DNA from: Tetraselmis striata
Lineage: Eukaryota > Chlorophyta > Chlorodendrophyceae > Chlorodendrales > Chlorodendraceae
Assembly (NCBI GenBank): GCA_006384855.1
Contig: VCJN01000543.1
Location: forward strand, 124,001-188,000
Reading direction: 5' to 3'
Length of the DNA: 64,000 nt
Shown: positions 44,398 to 55,900 of the stretch, one piece after another
How the letters are laid out: every line of letters starts with the position of its first letter
Position numbering within the stretch: the first letter of the stretch is position 1
Program-made: the position numbers and the translations under genes
The notes under the pieces: model-generated
The model's database searches: none
Told to the model about the DNA's origin: nothing
What the model saw: only the letters and a program-made list of their open reading frames with translations

Positions 44398-45228
44398 TCA
44401 GTTGCCGTCCCTGAATAGACAGCACATGGTCGTCCATGTCAGGCTGACCGCACTAATGTACAGTGTCCTTGCCCCAGGAGGCACAAAGCCGAAGTTCACC
44501 AGATGGGCAGCTGGCCACAGCATGTACGCGTTCCGCTGAAGCTTGGGGAACTGTTCTTTGGCTGTGTGGAGCGCCTCCTTGCAGGAGCGCCCCTCCATCA
44601 CGGGCATCAGGAAGAGAAAGCCCAGGTTGTTCACCCAGCTCCAGCCTGTCTGATCCACCAACATCTTCTCCACTACCCGCCGCGCGCTCTTGCCAGGGAG
44701 CTGGGTCTCGATGGAATGGTAAAACCAAGACATGCTGGGTCCCTTGATCAACAGACCAAAGGCTGCCAGCCGCATGACTCTGGCGATGTCCAATTCAATC
44801 AATGAAGCACCAGCCATAGTCTGCACCATGATGTCGGCCGTCATGAAGGTGGCAGCACAGAGCAGAGCATCCTTGGCTCCACACTGGAAGGCTGGGTTGG
44901 CAACCAGCGCTGCGAGGAAGTTCAGGATACCAGCCTCATGAGGTTTGTCCTCAGGCATGCCACTGCCCCCATCATCACCGCTATGCCCGCCGCCTCGGTT
45001 GCCACCTTTGCCAGAACCGCCGCCAGGACCGCCAGGCCCCCAGATGGGCAAATGTTCAACAGCTGACCACTTGCTGCGTCCCCACGTCGATGGCATGCTG
45101 GCCAAGGCGCCAATATCCACAGTCGCCTGTTGTTGTACGGCGGTCTTGGCCCTCCGACTCATAGGCTTTCTGGCGGGAAACGGAGTGCCAGACGGCGCAG
45201 AAGGAATGCCACAGATCACAGCTGCCAT
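44398..45228 (-). CDS. MPV17/PMP22-family membrane protein with plastid-type N-terminus
   Basis: An uninterrupted frame of 276 residues from ATG 45,228 (MAAVICGIPSAPSGTP) to TGA 44,398; an upstream in-frame ATG at 45,279 is possible. The first ~45 residues are rich in Ala, Ser, Pro, Arg and Lys with few acids, suggesting a chloroplast or mitochondrial transit peptide. A Gly-rich linker (GGPGGGSGKGGNRGGG) precedes the conserved region. Family marks are the D-I-M-V-Q helix, LIKGPSMSWFYHSIE, KMLVDQTGWSW, LWPAAHLVNFGFVPPGART and SLTWTTM. Four membrane helices are expected. Members form channels of inner organelle membranes; the specific function is not inferable. Confidence 0.85.
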   Translation of the reverse strand: MAAVICGIPSAPSGTPFPARKPMSRRAKTAVQQQATVDIGALASMPSTWGRSKWSAVEHLPIWGPGGPGGGSGKGGNRGGGHSGDDGGSGMPEDKPHEAGILNFLAALVANPAFQCGAKDALLCAATFMTADIMVQTMAGASLIELDIARVMRLAAFGLLIKGPSMSWFYHSIETQLPGKSARRVVEKMLVDQTGWSWVNNLGFLFLMPVMEGRSCKEALHTAKEQFPKLQRNAYMLWPAAHLVNFGFVPPGARTLYISAVSLTWTTMCCLFRDGN

Positions 45229-45229
45229 G

Positions 45230-46720
45230 GCGACCGGAGCCGTATTGTACTTTCGTTGTCTCTGGTTGCAATAGTGCACGCAGACACTTTGCTATCCGAA
45301 GTCCCGCAGCCTACAGCGGGACCACCTCAAGGGCCGGCCATAGAGGCAGCAGCCGGGAGGCTGACAGCCCGCCCAAGAGAAAATGCTTATAGAATCCGTC
45401 TCGGCGGATTGCAATTCCTGGTCTGCAGTGAGGGGGAGGGGGGCATAAGGCAAGGCAATAGGCGAGGCTGGATACTAAAAGCAGGAGGTGCGTCGCGAGG
45501 CTGTATGAAGCCCGAGTGAACACTGGGCAGGCGCATGGAAAAACTGGCTCGCCAGCTCACTCGGGCGAACGGCTCGAGCGGGCGCCGACGTTGCGTGTGA
45601 TATCCTCGACGAGAGATGTTGGTCAAAGAGCTGAGGCGAAGGATATGCACTTTGGTTTGCTTTGGAATGATTATCCCGGCGGATACTTGCTACAACGTGC
45701 CGAGTGGAGGTACCCCGTCGGTCGGCAACAACCCGCACCGGTACGGTACTACGTGGGGACGCGCGGGGCGTAGTCTTGCACACTATCGTACACCCGCGGC
45801 GTACCGGAGTAGGAGGTCAACAGTCGAATTGCTACGACCCGAGCGCGACAACAACGCGTAGCGCCTACGGCACGACAGTTTCTGACATTTCTCCGCAGGC
45901 TAACGCGGACTAAGGATTATCTCCAGCTAGGGACGGCTGACACGACACAGCCAGGGCGCGCCGGAAGCTGCCGGCAACCCTCTGCGCAGGGGAAAAAAAA
46001 CACTGCCTCGTCTTGCACTCCGCTCGCTTGATACCTAGCAGAGTGGATATCTTGGATACGTGGACACCGCAGCGTCAAGCGCAAAGTCCACCTAGCAGGC
46101 GGTATATCTAACCTCAGAGGACCAGTGGGCCGACCCTGTGAGTCTCGAGCATCGGGGGGTGGGCTACGAGTACGGTGCGGGCGGTGGGTTTCTCCTGATG
46201 CAAGGTGAAGGTGCGCTGCTGCAGTAGAAAAAGTAGATTTCACGCATCCAGCGATTTGCGACGAAGCCGGCTCACCTGATCCTCGCCCACGCCTTCGGCA
46301 GAGATCCACGCCGTGAATAAGGAGCAGCTCAGAGGAATGTTTTGGGAGAAAGTAAGGTGGGAGAGGAATGGTGTTATTTGCCGGCGCAAGAGTGGCGTGT
46401 GAAACGGGGATATGTGACTGGCGGGAACTAGTTTCCGTGATTCAGCCTTCGAGTTGGTGTGTACCAGTAAAAAAAATCCTTATCCCTTTTATTTACTACT
46501 GCTACAGTACCTGCGAAGTACAAAAGGCCATATATGGCTATCTGTACTGGTACTATATACATATGTTGAAGCACGACTGATGTAAGAAATATCTGTACTG
46601 GTACAACAGGAAGTAAAGTAAAGTTCGCCCCGGGACATCGGCCGAAGCCGCCCCCCAGCAGCACTTGACAACAGGAAGCGACTACACTGCTACGTAATGG
46701 TCGTGAATTACACAAAGGGC
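45230..46720. other. spacer without recognised gene
   Basis: Short frames on both strands lack domain signatures. The minus frame 46,309-45,917 and the plus frame 45,130-45,519 are compositionally unremarkable. A promoter for the MPV17-like gene should lie at the left edge, but no convincing TATA box was seen. Confidence 0.4.
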
Positions 46721-46724
46721 AGTT

Positions 46725-47445
46725 CCCCAGAATTAGAAAAACAACACAGCAAGCCGCCTAAAAGCGGCCCGCATCCCGCATAAGGACACTACGTACTGGT
46801 ACGGGTGTCTGTACCCTGTATACAGGTGCTGGCGGCCTGTGGCGGCCTCGCTAGTCATCACGCCGTCGCGATGGGCGGGCAGGCGTTCGTGCCAACGAGG
46901 CGCCAGATCACTGCCCGGCCGCCAGCGCATGTACATGCTGCAAGTATTACCTATGAGATAGTGGTACCAGTACTTAACTGGCGGCTTGATGTTGATTTTC
47001 TAGTACTACTTTTAGCAGTAGGTGGATTTGTTACTGCCCTTTTTGTAATTCACACCAGCACTTAAGTACTGGTTCGGGATGCCTCATGCGGGATGCGGGC
47101 CGCTTCTAGGCGGATTGCTGTGTTGATATTTTAGTCAACGTTAGTACTACTTTTCACAGCAGGTGGATTTGTTACTGCCTATCTTGTAATTCACACCAGT
47201 ACTTAAATCGCATTACGGATTGTGGGCGGGCGGATACCAGTGCCAGTGTGATACTACAGGCGTCAAAAGTAATGAGCGGGTGCTGGGTGTATTAAATCCG
47301 CTCGCATCGATTCGTCTGCACGCCACATGTCCCAAAATGGCAGTAACAAATCCACTACTGCTAAAAGTAGTAATAGAAAATCAACACATCAAGCCGCCTA
47401 TAAAAGCGGCCCGCATCCCGCAATGAGGCGGGATGGATGAGTGAT
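46725..47445. repeat. composite inverted/direct repeat cluster (foldback-like)
   Basis: A block with CAACACAGCAAGCCGCCTA then AAGCGGCCCGCATCCCGC at about 46,735-46,780 recurs inverted at about 47,073-47,135. It is direct again at about 47,380-47,432 (CAACACATCAAGCCGCC). Between them, GGTGGATTTGTTACTGCC followed by TGTAATTCACACCAG occurs at about 47,020 and 47,160, and a related inverted piece at about 47,340. A further diverged copy of the GGGCAGTTCCCC...AATTAGAAAA part lies at about 48,475. The cluster could be a foldback/MITE family. Confidence 0.65.
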
Positions 47446-47449
47446 GCGC

Positions 47450-48720
47450 ATACGGTTCAGAGTCCGGGCCACGCGTGCACGTGTGTGTGTGGGTGATCCT
47501 CGGACGTGTTGTGCAGCTTCAGCAACGGGATGGCAGACGAATCTGCGCGGTATGATGAGGCAGCGAGCGCGCTCTCGAGCGGCCACCAAGCTCAGGACCC
47601 CGAGGAAATCTCTTGCGAGCAAGGCCTCATGGTGAGCCCGGGTGGTGCACCGAGTGCCCCGCAACGAGAGGGCACCTACCCCGATCCGCAGCCAAGCATG
47701 CGATACCGCGCAATGTGCGGCGCACCCCCTCGCCCACCTCTCCCACTTTGCCGAAGACCATGCCCGTGTACTCCGACATATCTGCCGCAGCATTTGTCAT
47801 ATCCGCGTGCGCATGAAGAACGGGACAGCCAAGCCCTTCCGGGTCGGCTAGGGTTACATCTAGGGTTCCATACCCGGTTGAGACCACAGGCAGGGCACCT
47901 AATTGGTTGAGCGAGGCGCAAGGAGACATACCTACATACCGGAGATCAGAGACCCGCCCAAGCACACCTCGGCGGGACTTCTAAGGGAACTCAGATAGTA
48001 CCTCTAATCGCTCGGGACCTCTAACAGGGACCCCTAAGGTTGACTATCTGCAGAAGACGAAGTACTGTACTGCTGTTGGTACAAGGTGCAAGACTCACTG
48101 TAGTCGCGGCCGAGTAGTAATATAGCACTTAATGAGTACAATTAAACCTGGACAAGGGCAGTGCGTAATGCGTCTGGCGCGCGGTGCGCGCACGGCGCGC
48201 GTGCGATTAGCACTTAGCGTGACGTGCGGCCGCCTTGCCATGGCCGCGATCGCGTGCTTATAGAGGGCCTCCGCCTTCAGGCGGTCCCTCTTCCCCCTTG
48301 TCTTGCCTGTGTTGCATGTGTGTGCCTGTGTTTGCCTATGACATGCATAGGCAAGAGCCTGTGTACGGGACGGAGACGGTGTAAGAGACGGAGATCGGCT
48401 TGAGGAACGAGGGCCAAAGGTAATCACGGTAGCCTGCGTGCTTGTCGTCCGCTGGTGTGGATTATAAAACGGGCAGTTCCCCATAATTAGAAAATCAACA
48501 CCGTGCTTGTCGTACGGTCGCACGCGTGCTGCTCGCTGCATCGTGCGCGCGCGCTGGTGGTGGTGCTGGGTTGTCACCATTCGACCCGGTACCGACGTAA
48601 AGTACTGTAGGAACGGTTGATAGCCGCGACCAGCACTGCATAAAGTACTGCACGGCGTGGCACTGACCTGTGGTGAGAGGCTTCATTGCCACTGGCATTC
48701 ACCCCCCTGAGTACGGGCAA
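47450..48720. other. spacer; possible single exon
   Basis: A plus-strand frame at about 47,532-47,630 (MADESARYDEAASALSSGHQ) ends at ATG/GTGAGC, a plausible donor, but no following exon is recognised. Nothing else is supported in the interval. Confidence 0.25.
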
Positions 48721-49716
48721 GACCAGCTGGTCTGAACTAAAGCCCTATATATAGGCGTCTGAGAGGTGCCTATAGTGACTTAGGTTCGCGTTCAGACAAG
48801 GGGGAAGAGGTCTCGTGGGTGAGAGTGAGTGCTAGAGGTGAGGAAAGGTCTAAAAGGTGTTGGAGACAAACCTATATGGGAACTGCTCGTAAGAGTACAT
48901 AAGACTCGAAGGGTGAGGGGACAAAACCCACTAGAGGTTGGGCCAGGAAGGCCCTCGGACTAGTGAGGTGACGAGGTGTGGAGTGATTCGAGTTTCCTTT
49001 TGGGTTTGGTGACAAGCGAGAGGCAAAGGGTTTGCCACCTCTGGGGACACTTTGTGTTTGTGCCTGAGCGAGCCCTGCACAACGGGGCATTGAGTGGGCG
49101 AAGGGTGGGCGAAGGGCACTAACGCCAAGCTAAGTGTGTTGCTGAGTGGCCCTTTCACCCGGCGCGGCCTCTGAGTGAGAGCCACGGCGTGCCGACGCTC
49201 TTTCACCATCCCGCGGGAGGTGAGAGAGCGGCGTGTTCCTTTGGGTACCAATTGGCCTGCTCCGGTTCTTTTGGCCTGCTCCAGTTCAACGACCTGCTCT
49301 TGTTCTACGGTTCAACTACGGCAGGTGGTAGGAGGGAGGCAGGGCGTGAGCCCAGGAGTGGGAGGGCGCCGGCTTCACAGTCGTGTGTCAGTGCCGGAGT
49401 GCACTTGGAGGGAGCGGCATCGCCGCCCGAGGGCCCCGGCGAGGGTGACGGCTGGCGGGTGCGTGGCTCAGCTCGGTGCCAACCTCTTCGTGGCGGTGGT
49501 GTGGATCTGAGGTTCATCGGCACCGAGTTATACCGGAGATTGGAACTGTTCGTGTATCGGCTTGAGACGGGTGTGCGCCAACACCGGCGAGGCGACGCGG
49601 CGGCAACCCTCAGATTTCTGAGGCCGCGTGGACGCGGCCCCCAATTCTGAGCTTGAGGGCCCCGGCGAGGGCGACAGCCAGCGGACGCGCTGGAAAGCGC
49701 GGAGGGCGGCTTTGCC
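48720..49716 (+). other. probable LTR/leader of the gag-protease element
   Basis: About 1 kb of G/A-rich sequence precedes the gag frame with no coding signature. By position it should hold the 5' LTR and leader, but I could not define TG...CA ends, a primer-binding site or a second LTR copy in the window. Confidence 0.3.
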
Positions 49717-52567
49717 ATGGGCGACCTGTGGGCAGCACTGGACGAGCTGGAGGAAGACCAGCTGATCGAGGAGGTCGTGGAGGGGCTGCTACACGACGTA
49801 GACGCATCCAACCAGGAGGGTGAGGAGTGCGATCACGAGAACGCGCACGCATACAACAGCAGCGAAGCAGAGGACAGCGGAGACGACGAGGACGAGCTCT
49901 ACTTTTCCGCGTTGCCAACACGCAACCCTAGGCGAGACACTTTGTACGGACACGCGTACTTTGTGGACGACGCAATGAGCGACGACGAGATGGAGCCGCG
50001 GAGGGGCAAGGGCTCCAGCGGGAGGTTGTGGGCGGGTCACGAGAAGGCAACCTGAGAGCACACGTTTGAGACGTGGAAGAACTCTACGGACTGTGCCATG
50101 GAGAAGGAGCAACAACAGGCATTTGACCGCAACAGACCCTTCAACGAGATCCACGAGGTTCACGTGCTGCGGAGCCGCATTCAGCCGAAGTACTTGGAGT
50201 CGCTAGAGACCACACTCATCAGCCGGGGCATCAAGTACGAGGACTTGAGGATCGTACGGAGGCTGGAAGGCGCAAAACGGCTCGACTACTACCGCCGGTT
50301 GTTGGATGGCATGTGGGAGGAGCCCGTCAACATCACCAAGCAGATCGAGCTGCATTCGGAGCGGTACAGCAAGTGCCATCGCTCGCCTGGTGAGACTGTG
50401 CGCGACTTCCGCAATCTGTTGCTAACGCACACCAGGGTCAAGAACCTGGTCACCGAGGAGACGACACGCATTGTGGAGAGATCGCGCGTCAACGTGGAGT
50501 TCATCGCGCGGGCCTAGGGCAAGACGCGTTCCAGCCCTCGCATCAACTTCGCACGACAACAACTCGTGGACTACACGATGGACACCCAGGTGGACAGCAC
50601 CTGGGAGATGGCTGAGTGGCTCGACAAGGCAGGAGCGCGGCAGCATTCACATGCGCGCTCACTCGCGCGTCCAGAGCGGAGGTGGCGGGCGGGGTTTTGA
50701 CCACGAGGAGCACAACAGCCGCGGTGGCGGTCGCGGCAGCGACAGCCGTGGGGGTGGAGGCAGCCACGGAGAGGGTGGCAACTACCATCGACGTGGAGGT
50801 GGAGGAGGTGATCGTAGAGGCGGGCGCACGGAGAGGAGCGCTTACGCCCGTGATGGAGATGATGGTGGGCGAGGCGGCCACGTCAATGAGGCAGGTTGCT
50901 ATGGTTGTGGGTCGAAAGATCACTACAAGAGCGACTGCCCTCTGTGGAGCAAGACGTGCTCTGAGTGTGGCAAGAAGGGTCACATTGCCAAGCGGTGCTG
51001 GAAGGCCAACCCTGATCTCCGTCCGGGGACCGCCATGGCAGCAACCAATCCCCGGGAGCACATCAAAGTGCGCGAGGAGCGCAAGAAGCCGGACCGCAAG
51101 TCGTGCATGATGTGTGGCAAGGATGCGGGCCACACAATTGAGGAGTGCGGGAAGCTGCGCAAGTTCGTTGCGAACATGCAGGCGACAGACGGCCACGAAC
51201 CCAAGCACTCGCAGCTCAACGGCTATGCTCAAGTCGTCGGCGGCGAGGAGGACATGGTGGTGGGGCTGGCAGCCGCCATCCAGTTGCGCCCACATCGTAA
51301 GAGCACGGAGGCTCAACGCCATGGCGTCAACACGGTGCGCATGGAGGACGGAGAGCGTGAGGCCAGGCAGCGGAGGCTGCCTCGCGGCTTCACCAGCCCG
51401 TCGATGGAGATGGCGCAGCAAATGCACAGCCGTACAGAGCTGACGGCGAAGCTCACCAGCGCAGCTTAGAGCGTCACGGTGCATGTGTCACTGGCCAACG
51501 GCGGTGGACAGCCGCGCATGCCGCTGATGGAGATCGCCAAGCGGCTGGTCAAGCACGAGCCCGTGCAGGATGGCTGGGAGAAGCATGTTGTCATGCGTGC
51601 TCTGGAGAGCAAGCGAGTCTCCATCAGCTTGATGGAGGCTTACCAGCTCGAGCGCAGCGGCGGCGGGATGATGGAGAGCGTCATGGCAACAGCATGGGGC
51701 GGCGGTGCACTGAGTACCGAGCCGATCAGCAGCCACGCTCACTCAGCCTGGACCTCGAGTGGGGAGCGCGCCTTCGAGGCAGCGCTGATGATGGTGGAGG
51801 AGGTCGCTGACCAACAAAGCGGCGGCAAGTCTACCGCGGAGGAGAAGACCGCTGGCGGAGAGGCTGAGACTGAACGGTCTTTTGCCATTTACCGGCCGGG
51901 TCAACTCGCGAGACAACGCGAGGAGGAGGAAGATCGCAAGCGTGCAAATGCGCAGCGCAATGCCAGCACGGCGGTTGAGGAGGCATCAGTATGTCGCCGC
52001 AGCGGCAAGTGGGAACCCGCCACTGACTATCGACGCAGTGCTACTGAGGCAGACATCAGGGAGCAAGCACTACGGCTGCCCAAAGGGTCTGAGACCCGAC
52101 GCTGCCTGGTGCAGCAGGCGGAAGTCGCCAACAAGGGCATTTTTGCCCTTCAGCCCACGGGGGCTGAGGCGAAAGAGCATCCGGAGACGGCTCGGCTTGA
52201 CACCATCACGTGCGAGTTGCACGCCAACAACACCCTGCTGCAGTGCGAGACCATTTCCGACGGCGGCAGCAGCCACACCCGCATGAACGCGTCAGCGATG
52301 GAACCAAGCGCGGCGGAGGCCGTGGTGAAGGGCGCTGGCGGGTGGGTGGACGTCGACATGGTGGTGGTGCTCGCCAATGGCAAGCGCTCATGCGAGCAAC
52401 AACGACGATTGCGAGATGGCGTGGTCTTCACACTGTTGAAATATGGGCGTGAGGGAAAAGAACGACTGTCTGTTACAACTGGTCGCGCCATGCCTTCATA
52501 CTCGCGCACGCCATGGTGCGCGCGCCAGGCACTAGCGCATCCGCCACCTTGCGCCATCGCGCGCTGA
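49717..52567 (+). pseudogene. LTR-retrotransposon gag and protease-like region, interrupted
   Basis: One frame runs from ATG 49,717 through an acidic N-terminus and a Gag-like region (IVRRLEGAKRLDYYRRLL, then ERYSKCHRSPGETVRDF). It is broken by TGA 50,053-50,055 and TAG 50,515-50,517. Near 50,640 the frame shifts to a Gly/Arg-rich stretch followed by CYGCGSKDHYKSDC, CSECGKKGHIAKRC and CMMCGKDAGHTIEEC, three CCHC-type nucleocapsid knuckles (the third with one extra residue). After TAG 51,467-51,469 the same frame continues to 52,567. It includes ETISDGGSSHTRMNASAM, positioned like a retropepsin active site but with D-G-G instead of D-T/S-G. No RT or integrase follows on this strand; the minus-strand copia element begins 380 bp away. 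Gypsy-like classification is a guess. Confidence 0.55.
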
Positions 52568-52569
52568 CT

Positions 52570-52923
52570 GTATTCTCCGGTACTTAACGCATATGTGCGA
52601 GCCTGAGTATTGGCATTATCTATGTCCGTACAATACAGTATCCGCTGCTGCATCGGCCGATATCCTGCAGTATATTCTAGTACTGCATGGCGCCGACCAT
52701 TGATACTCAGCAGTACCGGAATCTTGATTGTGATCGCACGGGCGTCCTCGTACTCGTAGATGTACAGCCGCTCCGCGATGTACGTCTGCTATGGAGATGT
52801 ACTCGCGTCCTCGTACTCGTAGCCGTACGATCGCTCCGCCGTCTACAGATACTGCTGAGAGTGTGCAGGCGTCAAGGCTCCAAACAGCCGGTCAAACGCA
52901 TGCAAGACTGGTATCAAACAACA
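52570..52923 (-). repeat. copia 3' LTR (one end defined)
   Basis: On the minus strand the pol stop is followed by the purine run GAGTGGGGG (52,932-52,924), and then TGTTGTTTGATACCAG starts at 52,923. This is the normal PPT/LTR junction. The LTR end toward lower coordinates was not identified. Inside are two copies of TACGAGTACGAGGACGC about 70 bp apart. The partner LTR should lie beyond the CACTA insertion, outside the window. Confidence 0.5.
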
Positions 52924-52932
52924 CCCCCACTC
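52924..52932 (-). other. copia polypurine tract
   Basis: GAGTGGGGG on the minus strand, immediately upstream of the presumed LTR start and 12 bp past the pol stop codon. Confidence 0.5.
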
Positions 52933-52944
52933 GCCATGCAGTCA

Positions 52945-55900
52945 TCACGCGCCCAACATCTGCATGGCGAACTCCGCGTGCTTCAGCCTTCCCAGAGGCT
53001 TGGTGAGTGCATCCGCAACCATCTGTGCAGTCGGGCAGTACTCAATTGCCACCTCCCCGCTGAGCACCTTCTCCCGTGTGAAGTGGTACTTGATGGCGAT
53101 GTGCTTGCTGCGACCATGGGTCATGGGGTTGCGCGTCGGCGCAATGCAGCTCTGGTTGTCCTCGAAGATCACTGTGGCCTCGGACTGAGCACAACACAGT
53201 TCGCGCAGCAGCTCGCGCAAGAACAGCGCCTCGCACACAGCAGCACACAACGCCATGTACTCCGCCTCCGCCGTTGACAGCGCCACAGTGGCCTGCAGCT
53301 GCGACTTCCAACTCACTGCAGCTCCACAAAGCATGAAGACGAAGCCAGTGGTGGAGCGTCGTGACACCACGTCTCCAGCCCGGTCGGCGTCGCAATACCC
53401 GTGCAGTAGGCCGTCAGCCTTGCCCCCACTGAAGGTCAGCCCCAGGGTTTTGGTACCCTTCAGGTATCGCAGGACTCGCTTGGCAGCCTGCCAATGGCGC
53501 TCTTCAGGCTTAGCCATCACCCTGCACAACTTGCTCACAGCTTCGGCAATGTCGGGGCGGGTAGCCACCATCGCGTACAACAGGCTGCCCACAAGGGCTT
53601 GATATGGCATCTCAGCAGCCAACGGCTTGTTGCTACCGGGGACATCGGCACCAACCTCCGCTGGGGTGCTCACAACGTAAGCGTCAGCAAGGTTGAACTT
53701 GTGCACCATGTCATCAATGTACTTGGCATGATGCACCTTCAGCGTCGCGTTGTCCCAGTCTCGCTCCACCGCCATGCCTAGCGCCCAGGCACAGACGCCC
53801 AAGTCCTTGATGTCAAAGCGGGCGCCTAATGCCGTCTTGAAATCCGCGGCCCATACTGCGTTCTTGAAGGCAAAGATCATGTCGTCCACGTAAACCACCA
53901 GGATGCAGATCAACTGCCCACCCTGCCAGTAGACGTACGCGCCAGGGTCGGACTTCAGCTGCTGAAACCCGTAGCACACCAAGAACTTATGCAAGGTGTT
54001 GTGCCAATTTCGGGGTGATTGCTTCAGCCCGTACATGCTCTTCAACAAGCGCAAGACCATGGGCCGCCCTCTTCCATCGTACTGCTCATAGCCAGGCGGC
54101 GGCCTCATGTAGATCTCCTCCTCCACTGGAGCATACAAGAACGCCGTGTCGACATCAACATGATGGATATTCCAACCGTATTGTACTGCAATCGCAAACA
54201 GCACTCGGATAGTGGTGAACTTCACGGTCGGTGCAAAAGTCTCTGCATACTCGATGCCATGTCGTTGACGGCAGCCTTGGACAACCAGTCGGGCCTTGAA
54301 GCGCGCGATACTGCCATCAGCGTTGTATTTGACCTTGAATACCCATTTGCTGGGAATGGCTGTTCGCTCCTCTGGTAACTCGCACACCACCCACGTGCCC
54401 TGCTTCTGCAACGAGTTGAATTCAGACTCTACGGCTTGCGCCCATTGCTCCTTGAACGGTCCGGACAGGGCCTGCTTGAGCGTGATGGGCTCATCGACAC
54501 CCTGTGTCACTGCCGCGAATGCGGCGGTCATTATAGCTGCAGCGTCGCCGTTGGGGTTTTCCGGATGCACGACCCACCATTGCCCAGGAGCTCGGCGAGA
54601 ACGAGCAGGGTAGGGGTCCCTCTCAGCACGCTGGACTATAGATTCCTCTTGCCCACCATCGTCGGTTCCCTCGTTTTTCTCCAACTGGGTCAGCTCCAGC
54701 GTGGGTCGCTGCGGTCCAAGTTCTAGTTCCTCCGCAGTCAGTGGCTCCTCCTCAATCTCAAGCTCCTCCTCAACGTCGTCCGTTTCATCCACGACACGCC
54801 GGTGAGCCTCGGTTATTTCTTGCAGCCGTGATGCGTCGGACGTGCTGCCAACTCCGCCGTTATCGAGAAGTGCCTAGTATTGGGGGAACATCTCAAAGCT
54901 TGCAGCAGCATCGCCCCCACTGCTCCCCTTGCTGCTGGAAGCCGCATCACGCCAACCCTCATCGAAAATCGCATTCCGACTTGCAACCACGCGGCGAGTA
55001 GCTGGGTTCCACACCAAGTAGGTGTGAGATTCCTGCCCATAACCAACGAAGACCCCGCGAAAGGCCTTGGCGTCAAGCTTCCCCCTATTCCCGGCATCCA
55101 CGTGCACATACGCTGGACAGCCGAACACCCGCAACCCAGCCACATCTGGGGTCTTGCCAGTGTGACGCCGGTAGGGAACAGAACCGACACCCCGACTGTA
55201 GACATTGTTGCGGATGTGCATCGCGGCACAGAAGGCCAGCGCCCATAACTCACGACCCAGGCTAGCATGTAGCAGCATAGCCACCGTCATCTCGGGCAGA
55301 GTAAGCCACATACGCTCCTGCAGACCATTCTGCCATTGGCGGTATGGCGCAGAAAACTCTGGAACGAAGTGCAGGCCATCGCATGCAGATCGAAAATCCG
55401 CACTCTGGAAGACTGAGTCGTTGTCCAATCTCAGGCGAGCTGTACTCTTGTCGTATCCGAATCGGGGATGCACGCGCATGATAGCGCGCACCACCAACAG
55501 CAGAGCCCTCGGAGCCTCATCCTTGGACTTCATGAACACCACCCAGCCGTATGCCGAGTAGTAGTCAGTCATCCCAAACACGTAACGGAACCCGCCAATG
55601 GACGTCACACCCACTGGCCCCCAGATGTCAGCTCCAAACTTCTGCAGTGGCCCAGTAGGACGCTTTGATGCAATGCGCGACCGCGGCTGTTCGTGAGACT
55701 TCGCCAACGCGCAACAGTCACAAAACGGCATTATCTCATCCTTCGCGAACGTGATCCCCGAGACGCTCTCCGCAAGCAAACGATCCATGCCTGCAGCATG
55801 CAGATGGCCAAGACGTCTGTGCCACAGCAAGTTTGACAACTTCCCACAAGCTTGCAGCGCAACAACATCCGCAGGGTTGGGCGCATGCCCGCTCCGTAGT

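Noticed and set aside
43843-44418. 191-codon plus-strand ORF as a gene
   Set aside because: No domain, and it overlaps the 3' end of the intact MPV17-like gene on the other strand; likely downstream or antisense sequence.
308-54876. TAG as a reassigned sense codon in the nuclear code
   Set aside because: The joined exons of FKBP42, S1P lyase, ZIP and MPV17-like genes contain no in-frame TAG, and several genes end plausibly at TAG (sulfotransferase, methylase-like gene). TAG interruptions occur only in repeats and decayed loci, several with other lesions.
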